From CAVSLM01 sp963728895 (GTDB lineage: Bacteria > Pseudomonadota > Gammaproteobacteria > JBBQDK01): a DNA stretch of 64,000 nt. The position numbers and the translations under genes were made by a program. Each line of letters opens with the position of its first letter. Within the stretch, counting starts at the first letter, position 1. The notes under the pieces are model-generated. The model had not been told where the DNA came from. It was given only the letters and a program-made list of their open reading frames with translations, and made no database searches. Positions 19,393-27,103 of the stretch are shown here, in pieces. The stretch lies in the NCBI GenBank assembly GCA_963728895.1, contig CAVSLM010000003.1, positions 209,674 to 273,673 on the forward strand, in the 5' to 3' direction.

Positions 19393-20126
19393 GGTCGGTT
19401 CGGAACGTGCAGCCACCAGTGGGATTCGTTGACGGAATAGACCGGCGCGTAATGCACGATGGCGTGGTGCGAGACGACATCGCTGATCTGGTTGTCGAGG
19501 ATCATGATGTCATCGTCCTCGCCGACTCCCAGCACCGCGTGCGGAATGCGCAGGTTGGTGTCCTGCAGCACGATGATGCGCAGCACCTCTTCGGGCCACC
19601 CCAGCCAGCGTAGCGAGAAGAATTTTGTGATTGCGTAGTCTTCGCAGTCTCCGCCACGCGACAGAAACTCGCGGGGAATGGCCCAGTAGTCCTCCACGCC
19701 GTAGTTGTCGATGTCGAGGACGTAATCCTTCTCGTTGGCGTAGCGATTCACTTCCTCGAGCTGGCGTTGCGGCGGCAGCGTGCGGATTGAATCGAGGAAG
19801 GAGAGCCACGCCTTGAGGTGACAGCGATTGAAATGTCGCTCGCGGCAGTTGCCGTCACCCTCGACGTCCTTGACCTGGCGTTCGAGCACACGCACCCACT
19901 GCGGGAAAACGCCGATATCCGGTTGCTCGGATTGCTTGAAGCCGAACAGATCGGGAGGGAAGTGGGCGGCGCGGACCGGCACCGACAGCAGGACAATCAG
20001 ACAACCGAGGAGTATGCGGACAACCGGGGAGTTTGCGGCCACGACGCGCGATTCCGTGGTTATTTGATTGAGTGGGAATCGGACGTCCTTTAGAATCAGC
20101 GCCTCACGAAAAGCGTGGCTAACCAT
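19389..20126 (-). CDS. LapG-like periplasmic cysteine protease (DUF920)
   Basis: 245 residues of the bacterial transglutaminase-like cysteine peptidase family, whose best-known member LapG clips surface adhesins in the periplasm when c-di-GMP falls. The triad is visible as Cys in RGGDCEDYA, His in IPHAVLGV and Asp in ILDNQ. A hydrophobic export segment (VVRILLGCLIVLLSVPVRA) precedes the mature domain. The ATG at 20126 gives an unusually long leader; a GTG at 20045 would give a normal signal peptide and leave room for the divergent promoter. The downstream gene overlaps by four bases. The usual partner LapD is absent; the degenerate HD-GYP protein may take its place. Confidence 0.8.
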   Translation of the reverse strand: MVSHAFREALILKDVRFPLNQITTESRVVAANSPVVRILLGCLIVLLSVPVRAAHFPPDLFGFKQSEQPDIGVFPQWVRVLERQVKDVEGDGNCRERHFNRCHLKAWLSFLDSIRTLPPQRQLEEVNRYANEKDYVLDIDNYGVEDYWAIPREFLSRGGDCEDYAITKFFSLRWLGWPEEVLRIIVLQDTNLRIPHAVLGVGEDDDIMILDNQISDVVSHHAIVHYAPVYSVNESHWWLHVPNRP

Positions 20127-20162
20127 AGCCGGGTCATGTACACGAGTCAAGGATAACGGCCG

Positions 20163-21446
20163 ATGGTCAAGTCCTGGCATTTGCACGAGTGGTGTCGCGC
20201 CTGCCGACTGGTGCTGTTGGGGTTGCTGCTGATCGGACATGTGCATGCCGACGAGCTGCAGGAGCAGTTCGACGCCGCGATGAAGGCGATGGACCAGCAT
20301 CGCCTGCGCACGGCGCGCGAGGCCTTGCTCGATATTCTGAGAAAGAATCCGCAGCTGCACCGCGCCCGCCTGGAGCTGGCACGCGTCTACTATCTCGCCT
20401 ACGACTACGACCAGGCGCGGAGCGAGGCGCAACGGGTCCTGGACGATCCCAATACGCCGCCCTCGGTGCGCACCACGGTGCTGGCATTCCTGGCGCAGAT
20501 CGATGAGGACCAGAAACGCATCGACCAGCGCCACCAGTGGACGCCATCGCTCTATGTGGGCGGCCTCTACGATTCCAATGTCAACGTCGGTCCCGACCGC
20601 GACGTCATCGACATCTCCGGCAGCTTGTTTCTGCTGACCCCGGGTTCCAAGCAGCGCGGCGATTTTGCGGTGGTGGTGAATCCGGGCATCGCCCACACCT
20701 ACAACCCGGGGAAGCGCTTCGAGCTCGGCGAGCACAAGGGCTTTTTCCTGTGGCAGAGCGCTGCCGATTTTTATTACCGGCAGTATCTCAGCGAGAACGA
20801 CTACAGTCTGGGCGTGCTCACGCTGCGCACCGGGCCGGCATGGGTGGTGCCGGGGCAGTGGCGGGCATCCGTCGGACTGCAGGGTGATCAGATCTGGCTG
20901 GGCAACGAGAGCCTGGCACTGTTCGGCACGCTCAATCCCACCGTGACCTGGCAGGTTGCCGAGAATACCGATCTCACGCTGGACGGGGCGGTGACCCGCC
21001 GTCATTACTGGCAGGATGCCGACAACGGTCGAGACGGCTGGTACAGGTCGGCCGACGTGCTGCTCGGCCATTCCTTTGGGAAGGAGGGGATCGCGGTCCA
21101 GGGCGGGATCGGTTACAGCGATTTTTCTGCCGACGACGATCGCTTCGGCCATCACGGTCCCGAAGTGTTCGCCGGCGTCGTGGCACCCGCAGGGCAACTG
21201 GGCACGGTCTATGCGCGCGCCGAATACCGGCGTTATCTTTTCGAGGGTCCTGAGCCGGTGTTCAACTATGCGCGCGACGACGACGAATTCCGCTCCACCC
21301 TGGGTTTTCAGCACGACATCGGCGCTGGTCCGCTGATCGGCTGGTCCCTGGTGGGGAACTGGATCTACACCCGCAACGACTCCAACGTCCCGATCTACGA
21401 CTACGACCGCCACCAGATCAACCTGGGCCTGTCCCGCACCTTCTGA
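20163..21446 (+). CDS. Slam-like (DUF560) TPR/beta-barrel outer-membrane protein
   Basis: 427 residues with a signal peptide (cleavage near HVHA-DE), about 100 residues of TPR-like helices, then a predicted beta barrel. The transition YVGGLYDSNVNVG, the alternating aromatic strands and the terminal LSRTF are typical of the surface lipoprotein assembly modulator (type XI secretion) family. Such proteins move specific cargo to the cell surface and are usually encoded next to it. The next gene on the same strand, 214 bases on, encodes a plausible cargo. The gene is divergent from the lapG-like gene with a gap of only 36 bases. A generic porin-like TPR protein is the main alternative. Confidence 0.65.
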   Translation: MVKSWHLHEWCRACRLVLLGLLLIGHVHADELQEQFDAAMKAMDQHRLRTAREALLDILRKNPQLHRARLELARVYYLAYDYDQARSEAQRVLDDPNTPPSVRTTVLAFLAQIDEDQKRIDQRHQWTPSLYVGGLYDSNVNVGPDRDVIDISGSLFLLTPGSKQRGDFAVVVNPGIAHTYNPGKRFELGEHKGFFLWQSAADFYYRQYLSENDYSLGVLTLRTGPAWVVPGQWRASVGLQGDQIWLGNESLALFGTLNPTVTWQVAENTDLTLDGAVTRRHYWQDADNGRDGWYRSADVLLGHSFGKEGIAVQGGIGYSDFSADDDRFGHHGPEVFAGVVAPAGQLGTVYARAEYRRYLFEGPEPVFNYARDDDEFRSTLGFQHDIGAGPLIGWSLVGNWIYTRNDSNVPIYDYDRHQINLGLSRTF

Positions 21447-21660
21447 GCCCCTGCCGGTGGTGCGGAAATGCCGGGCGTGCGCCCCGCCGGGAGCACCGGG
21501 CCCCGTCGGGAACCCGATCCTGCCGAAAAAACCGCATTTATTTGAGGTCATCCGCCTCCCAGCTGGCGTATAGTAGGCGGCAAGTGTGTGCTCCGGCCGG
21601 GCGCCGCGCCTGGCCGGGGCCGAAGCCTAAAAAAAGCACGGAGTCGGGGGATCGGTACCC

Positions 21661-22872
21661 ATGAAGTATGCACGCGTGTTCGCCGCACTGTTGTGCGGCT
21701 CCCTGAGTTTCAACGCCTACCCGGCCGGCCTGGCCCTCACCTCACGCGATTGTGTGGAAATCCTCAAGCGCTGGGCGGCGGACCCCAAGTCCGTCCCGAA
21801 GGCGCTGGTGGACGCCTGCCGCGACCTGCTGAGCGCCAAGGGCAAGGCCACGCCGGTGCCCAATGTCAAGCCCGCCGCGGGCCGGCGGACGGCTGCCGCA
21901 GATCCATGCGCCGGTCCCGGCGCCGCCGACTCGGTGCACTGCTGGGGCCCATGGGCCAGCCTCGCACCCGCCGCCGCGGGGAGCGCGCCCATCAGGGTTG
22001 CCGCCATCGATGATCCGCGGATCTACCCCGAGCTTGCCGAGCCGTTCGATCGCAGTGTGGTGAATCCGCCCGGGCCGCCGCCGCCCCTGGGTGCTTGCGC
22101 GCCCGGCCAGCCCTGCGGGTTCGCGACCGTGGTGCCGGGCACCACGACCCGCGCCGATGCAGACCAGACGCGTGTGACGCGCTTCGACATGAATCCGGGA
22201 GTGACGGATTTCGTCGTCGATGCGGGTGGCAGTGATCCCATCGTTTCCAATCCGGGCATGGTGCCGGCGTTCAACGTCAACCCGCTGGGCCAGGAAAACG
22301 TGCGCTCGGAGGTGACCGTCGGGGACCAGGAATCCAAGATCATTGCCCGCGTGTATCGCGATGCCGACGGCAACATCGTCAAGTCGGCAGACATCTGGAA
22401 ACATGGCAACTACGTTGCGCCCGATCTTACCAACACCCGTTCCGGTGCCTATGCGTGGGGCATCGCCAGCTCCCAGGCCACACTGGATGCGCTGAACGGT
22501 ACCGGCAACGGGATCAGCGCGTCTTTTGCAGGCCCCATGTCCGTGGATCCCTCGACGCGCGGTATCATGACCGTGAATTTCGGCACCCAGCCCACATGGA
22601 CCGGCAACTGGGCAAACAACGTCAGGAACTTTTCATTCGACGCCGGTGGTGCGGTGCAGGGCGTGAATGTCGTGTCCGACCCGGCGAAGTTCAGCAGCAA
22701 CGTGAACGGCAGCGCCAGCTTCGTGCAGGGCGTGCTGCTCGGTACGGCAGGCAATCAATCCGTGGCACATGCGCTCGACGTGCGCCTGAAGGACGGGACG
22801 GCCATCAAGGACGTCGGATTGCTGAACCAGGTATCGGGGACTGCGGGCACCACCGCGGCGCCTGCGAGATAG
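21661..22872 (+). CDS. Exported protein, candidate cargo of the Slam-like system
   Basis: 403 residues with a signal peptide ending about NAYPA-G and no lipobox, so soluble or surface-released rather than lipidated. The N-terminal 140 residues are low-complexity and proline/alanine-rich with four cysteines. The C-terminal 130 residues (AYAWGIASSQATLDALNG, MTVNFGTQPTWTGNW, FSSNVNGSASFVQGVLLG) have the strand spacing seen in TbpB-like eight-stranded handle barrels of Slam substrates. FecR or a general surface protein cannot be excluded. It is followed after 33 bases by the second PEP-CTERM gene on the same strand. Confidence 0.55.
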   Translation: MKYARVFAALLCGSLSFNAYPAGLALTSRDCVEILKRWAADPKSVPKALVDACRDLLSAKGKATPVPNVKPAAGRRTAAADPCAGPGAADSVHCWGPWASLAPAAAGSAPIRVAAIDDPRIYPELAEPFDRSVVNPPGPPPPLGACAPGQPCGFATVVPGTTTRADADQTRVTRFDMNPGVTDFVVDAGGSDPIVSNPGMVPAFNVNPLGQENVRSEVTVGDQESKIIARVYRDADGNIVKSADIWKHGNYVAPDLTNTRSGAYAWGIASSQATLDALNGTGNGISASFAGPMSVDPSTRGIMTVNFGTQPTWTGNWANNVRNFSFDAGGAVQGVNVVSDPAKFSSNVNGSASFVQGVLLGTAGNQSVAHALDVRLKDGTAIKDVGLLNQVSGTAGTTAAPAR

Positions 22873-22905
22873 GCAACGTCGTTCCCGCATCGGGGAGGAA
22901 GAATC

Positions 22906-23499
22906 ATGGGCATGAGCAGGAGTCTTGTACGCGCACTGGGCGCCGGCGTGCTGGCGCTGTTGGGTTTGCAGGCACAGGCGGTCAGCGTTCCGGGCATCTC
23001 ACTGGTACCGTCGTCTCAGGCGGTGGGGATCAATCAGGCCTTCACCGTGGATGTGGTTCTGAATGCCGACGCCGCTCCGGGGAATCATCCCGGTGTCTAT
23101 TGGGGCGAGATCACGATCGATTTCGATGGCAGTCAGTTGAGCTACACCGGTTTCGATACTGCCTGGACCTTGCCCGCCCCGTACACGTCCGGGCCCGTCG
23201 AAGGCTCCGAAAATGGGAAGACCACGCGCACGGTCGGCCTGACCGACATATCTTTCGATACCACTCCTGACCAGGGCGTGATTGGAACGTTCTCGTTTCT
23301 GGCCGGCCCGACCCCGGGCATTGCTCCCATCAGCCTGGCGGATGGGAACAACCTGGGCAGCTGGGCGAATCAGACGCCGCTCAACATCGCCTTCGTTCCC
23401 GGCTTCTCTCCAACGTCCGTCACCGTCGTCCCGCTTCCCGCCGCCGCGTGGCTGATGCTCGGCGGCGTGGGTCTGCTGGGCCTGGCCCGAAGGCGCTGA
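22906..23499 (+). CDS. PEP-CTERM protein with cohesin-like domain
   Basis: 197 residues. A signal peptide (cut near AQA-VS) is followed by a beta-sandwich segment (ISLVPSSQAVGINQAFTVDV and YWGEITIDFDGSQLSYTGF) that resembles cohesin or related carbohydrate-interaction folds. The C-terminus VVPLPAAAWLMLGGVGLLGL plus ARRR is a textbook VPLPA variant of the PEP-CTERM sorting signal. It should be exported and processed by an exosortase encoded elsewhere. GGGGAGGAAG-like purines precede the ATG. Confidence 0.8.
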   Translation: MGMSRSLVRALGAGVLALLGLQAQAVSVPGISLVPSSQAVGINQAFTVDVVLNADAAPGNHPGVYWGEITIDFDGSQLSYTGFDTAWTLPAPYTSGPVEGSENGKTTRTVGLTDISFDTTPDQGVIGTFSFLAGPTPGIAPISLADGNNLGSWANQTPLNIAFVPGFSPTSVTVVPLPAAAWLMLGGVGLLGLARRR

Positions 23500-23534
23500 C
23501 CGGGTGTACGTGGCGCGCCCCACTCACGCGGACA

Positions 23535-24842
23535 ATGCGGCGTGCCAAGCAAACCGTTCTGGTGCTGCTGGGTGCGCTCTTCGCCAGCCGTGTGACGTGC
23601 GCGGATCCGCCGACCCACGTCATCGAGCCCGCGCTTTCGCAGCGGCAGTCCGCCGCCCCGGCTTCGGAATACGCGCTTCCCGATGCCCGCCTGCAGCCGG
23701 CGGTCGCTGATCCCGATTGGCACATTCCCCATGCCGGGGGTGTGGACGCCGCCGAACTGCGGGCGGCACATCCCGACTATGTGCGCCTGGAGCAGGTGCT
23801 CGCGCGCTATCGAACCATCGCCAGGGCCGGTGGCTGGCCGCGGATTCCTCCGGGACCGGAGCTACAGGCCGGCATGCGGGACGAGCGGGTCATGGCGCTG
23901 CGGAACCACCTGCGGATCACGGGCGACTACGATGCCGAGATGCAGGCCGATCCCTACTATTTCGATGCCGCCGTCGATGCGGCGCTGCGGCACTTCCAGA
24001 CGCGGCATGGACTGCTTGCGGATGGACTGCTGGAGGAAGAGACCCGCGCCGAGCTGAACGTTCCCGTGCAGGATCGCATCCGGCAGATTGCCATCGCACT
24101 GCAGCGTTGGCATTGGCTGCCTCGCAACCTGGGAGAGCGCTATGTGTGGGTGAACTTGCCTGCAGCCGGGCTCGCCGTTGTCGAACACGGCAAGCCCGCC
24201 CTGCACATGCGCGCCATCGTCGGGCGCCCCTATCGCGCCACGCCGAGCTTCGCCGGTACGATCCGGCGCATCGTCTTCAACCCCACCTGGACGGTGCCGC
24301 GCACGGTCGCCGTCGAGGACCTCCTGCCGCAGCAGCGCAATGATCCGCAGTTCCTCGCCCGCAAGCACATTCGCGTTTTCGACGTGCGCGGGGCCGAGCC
24401 CCGGGAAGTCTCCCCGATGCGCCTTGCCGACGCCGGAGTGGGCACCGATTACTTCCCTTACCGTTTGCGCCAGGATGCCGGGCCGGACAACAGCCTCGGG
24501 CGCATCAAGTTCGAGCTCGACAATCCTTTCGACATCTATCTTCACGATACGCCCGCAACCCCGCTGTTCGTGCTCCCGGGGCGCGCCTTCAGCTCGGGCT
24601 GCGTGCGGGTGGAGAGTCCCGTTGCGCTGGCGCAATACCTGCTGGCACACGATGGCTCTGACGCCCCCATCGACGTGAGCTCGCGCATCGAGCGTTCCGA
24701 CACCAGCACGGTGGTGCTGCGCACACCGGTACCCATCTACTTCGTCTACCTGACCACCTGGGTGGAGGCCGACGGAACCGTGAGCTTCCGCCCCGACCTC
24801 TACGGTCGTGACCGGCGGCTGTTGCAGGTGTGGGGTAGATAG
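23535..24842 (+). CDS. L,D-transpeptidase of the YcbB/LdtD type
   Basis: 435 residues from the ATG at 23535. A signal peptide (cut near VTCA-DP), a peptidoglycan-binding domain (about 115-180) and a YkuD catalytic domain (about 205-400). The catalytic motif FSSGCVRVE places the nucleophile at Cys356. The domain order and length fit LdtD/YcbB, which forms 3-3 cross-links in periplasmic murein and gives beta-lactam tolerance. Upstream in-frame codons to 23448 overlap the PEP-CTERM gene and lack a signal peptide at the right place, so I did not use them. Confidence 0.88.
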   Translation: MRRAKQTVLVLLGALFASRVTCADPPTHVIEPALSQRQSAAPASEYALPDARLQPAVADPDWHIPHAGGVDAAELRAAHPDYVRLEQVLARYRTIARAGGWPRIPPGPELQAGMRDERVMALRNHLRITGDYDAEMQADPYYFDAAVDAALRHFQTRHGLLADGLLEEETRAELNVPVQDRIRQIAIALQRWHWLPRNLGERYVWVNLPAAGLAVVEHGKPALHMRAIVGRPYRATPSFAGTIRRIVFNPTWTVPRTVAVEDLLPQQRNDPQFLARKHIRVFDVRGAEPREVSPMRLADAGVGTDYFPYRLRQDAGPDNSLGRIKFELDNPFDIYLHDTPATPLFVLPGRAFSSGCVRVESPVALAQYLLAHDGSDAPIDVSSRIERSDTSTVVLRTPVPIYFVYLTTWVEADGTVSFRPDLYGRDRRLLQVWGR

Positions 24843-24917
24843 AAGACCGCCGCTCCCTAGCAGAACCGGACGTGGGTCCCGGTTCAGCTTTGCCTCATCG
24901 ATGTTACGAGTTTCGGG

Positions 24918-25745
24918 CTACGCTCGCTCCTGTCCGTACGCTGTATCTTTGCCACGCGCTTCGGGTTTCGCTACGTTACCGGAGCCCGCGCCCTTTTCGA
25001 ACAGGTGATTCGCCCCGACCCGATCCACCAAGCGGAATCCCGCACTCTCCAGCAGCCGGATCGATGCCTCGCGATTCGGATTACTCGACCATATCTCGAC
25101 GAAAACCCGCGCCCTCTCCAACTGGTGCAGCGTGTACTCCATGCCTTTCAGGACCGCGTATTCATGGCCTTCGACGTCGATCTTGATGAAGCGGATTGTG
25201 CTAACAGGATCTGTGAACTCATCATCAAAGCGCCGGGTGGGTACTTCGAAATCACCATTCTCGCGTATCGTGCCCTTTCCGGATTCTGTCACTGATGCAG
25301 ACATGCGGGCGATACCGTCGTCTTCCGAAAGCGCTACGCAGCGTACGCGATAGACCGGCGGCGAATTCATGGCGAGATTGAGCTCAAGCGTGCGGGCGAC
25401 ACGCGGATTCGGCTCGTAACAGACCGCTCCCTCGTAGCCGTACCTGCGCATCGCGAGAACCGTGTAGAAGCCGACATTCGCCCCCACGTCGACGAAGAGG
25501 CCATCGTTGTCGAATGCGAGCCACCGGTGCAGGCCGCTTTCGTAGTTCGGGCTCGACTTCTCCAGCGAATCGTCGCAGCTGACCAGAAAGCGGCCGACTT
25601 TGTTGGCGATAATCATGCGTCGCTTCGATCGCCATTGAACGTCGAGCCGGCGCATGAGCTTCCACCAAAGAAGCACGGGGCGCGAACCACCCGACTCGAC
25701 GCGATGACCGAAGGAGTACAGCAACAACTTGGAGATCGCCGACAT
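24918..25745 (-). CDS. FkbM family SAM-dependent methyltransferase
   Basis: 275 residues from the ATG at 25745. The Rossmann motif I is FVDVGANVGFYTVLA, followed by CYEPNP and, further on, FIKIDVEGHEYAVLKGME, all typical of FkbM methyltransferases that methylate sugars or polyketide hydroxyls. The downstream tail (after LFEKG) is hydrophilic and not family-like. It stands alone, convergent with the transpeptidase gene, and is somewhat AT-richer than its surroundings, which suggests acquisition. A role in glycan decoration would suit the glycan island at the other end of the window, but no direct link is visible. Confidence 0.85.
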   Translation of the reverse strand: MSAISKLLLYSFGHRVESGGSRPVLLWWKLMRRLDVQWRSKRRMIIANKVGRFLVSCDDSLEKSSPNYESGLHRWLAFDNDGLFVDVGANVGFYTVLAMRRYGYEGAVCYEPNPRVARTLELNLAMNSPPVYRVRCVALSEDDGIARMSASVTESGKGTIRENGDFEVPTRRFDDEFTDPVSTIRFIKIDVEGHEYAVLKGMEYTLHQLERARVFVEIWSSNPNREASIRLLESAGFRLVDRVGANHLFEKGAGSGNVAKPEARGKDTAYGQERA

Positions 25746-26043
25746 GGAATTCTTTCGCGCCCCTTCGTTTTGTGCAAGCGAATTCACGGTACCACTCAAC
25801 GACCATGACCACAAGAATAGCGACGCGTTGAGATGCAAAGCTTTTCCGCGGCACGATGCGGGCAGTCGGCAGCTGCGGGAGTTCGGAGTCAGTGTGGCTC
25901 GGCGATGCCGCGTACTTGGGTGAGTTTGACTCCCGTGAACCATGACCGTACGTCAGAGCGGCAAGCTCGCGTGGGTACGGCGCATTCGGTAGGGCGATCC
26001 GATCCGGGATCGCGTACGGCGCCGCCGCCGCGGCCGGTCTATA

Positions 26044-26178
26044 CTAGCCCGGAAATCTCACCAGCCGGCCAGCGGCTGGCCGGAAAGTGAATGAACCGCG
26101 GGGAAGATCTGGCATGCTTCACGTTTGCCGAACGACGGTTCACGCTGCCGGCCTATCCCGGTGAGATTTCCGGGCTAG
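26044..26178 (+). repeat. Dispersed repeat, copy B (short, best-preserved ends)
   Basis: 135 bp from CTAG to CTAG. The ends are CTAGCCCGGAAATCTCACC and its exact inverse GGTGAGATTTCCGGGCTAG. Just inside the left end CCGGCCAGCGGCTGGCCGG forms a nine-base hairpin arm pair. Compared with copies A and C it lacks roughly 95 internal bases, as in internally deleted MITE-like elements. It lies 31 bases upstream of the sixA-like gene and encodes no protein. Confidence 0.85.
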
Positions 26179-26209
26179 CCGCTCGCGCCACCGCGACGGG
26201 AGGTCAGGA

Positions 26210-26716
26210 ATGCAGGTGCTCGTCATCCGTCATGGCCGCGCCGGCGAGCGCGCGGCCTTTGCCGCGACCGGGGAGTCCGACGATCTGCGACCGCTCACGG
26301 CGCAGGGACGCAGCAGAACGAAAGAGGCGGCCGCGGGACTCGCGCGCCAGGTGGAGGAAATCGACGCCCTGGTGACAAGCCCATTGGTGCGTGCCGCGCA
26401 GACGGCCGAGATCGTTGCGCAAGCCTACCCGGCAGTGCACCTGGAGGAGTTGCCTGCGCTGGCGCCGGGAGGTAGCCCGGAACGCGTGGCGGAATGGCTG
26501 CAGGAACAGCCGCCGGATGCCTGCGTGGCACTGGTCGGCCACGAGCCCGACCTCAGCACGCTGGTGAGCTGGTTGATGACCGGGAAGAAGCGTCCGTGCG
26601 TGGTTCTCAAGAAGGGTGCCGCCGCCCTGCTGGAGGTGCCGCATCCGGTGCGCAGCGGGACTGCGACCTTGTTGTGGCTGCTTGGCGCCCGGCAGCTGGG
26701 CGCGCTGGGCTCCTGA
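26210..26716 (+). CDS. sixA: SixA-type phosphohistidine phosphatase
   Basis: 168 residues of the histidine phosphatase (phosphoglycerate-mutase-like) superfamily. The catalytic RHGRAGE is at 7-13, the second conserved arginine in TSPLVRAAQT, and the second histidine in VGHEPDLS. Length and motifs fit SixA, which removes phosphate from histidine in phosphorelay or PTS proteins. The ATG lies 31 bases downstream of a dispersed repeat copy, so its promoter may be within or before the repeat. Target unknown here. Confidence 0.85.
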   Translation: MQVLVIRHGRAGERAAFAATGESDDLRPLTAQGRSRTKEAAAGLARQVEEIDALVTSPLVRAAQTAEIVAQAYPAVHLEELPALAPGGSPERVAEWLQEQPPDACVALVGHEPDLSTLVSWLMTGKKRPCVVLKKGAAALLEVPHPVRSGTATLLWLLGARQLGALGS

Positions 26717-26725
26717 TCCTGGCGC

Positions 26726-26935
26726 TCAGCGCGACCGGTGGCGCAGCCGGTCGAGAGAATGCCGGCGCTGTTGCAGCAGGGAGGTGTAGCTGCGCGCCAG
26801 CGACTTCTCGTAGGCGCAGTCGCCCGACCAGCCGATGGCGTTGAGCCGTGCCTCGAAGTAGGCGATGTCATGCAGCAGCCGGCTTTCGCTGGCCGCTGCG
26901 TCCGGGCCGTCAATTACGTCACTCACGTGTTTCAT
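26726..26935 (-). CDS. Small hypothetical protein
   Basis: 69 residues, helical and charged, ending in a basic stretch (RRHSLDRLRHRSR). It converges on the sixA-like gene with a nine-base gap and fills an otherwise empty interval before hrpA. No ribosome binding site is convincing and no family is recognised, so it may be a chance ORF. Confidence 0.35.
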   Translation of the reverse strand: MKHVSDVIDGPDAAASESRLLHDIAYFEARLNAIGWSGDCAYEKSLARSYTSLLQQRRHSLDRLRHRSR

Positions 26936-27103
26936 TCCGTTCGCTCGCTCTTCGGGTTTCCGTGGTGAGAGTACGCACGGAACATGATAGTAATGTTACA
27001 GCAGGATGTTGCAACCGAATTTGCAGGTGAACTATCGGCTCGGTCGGCCGCGGGTTGAACTCCGCCATCGGGAGCATTGCGGATCGCATGCCCGACGGTC
27101 GCG

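Noticed and set aside
20127..21551. Long open frame on the minus strand running upstream of the lapG-like gene
   Set aside because: It lies opposite the Slam-like gene, which has a signal peptide, barrel pattern and ordinary codon use. The minus-strand product has no recognisable domain and shows the composition of a GC-rich shadow frame.
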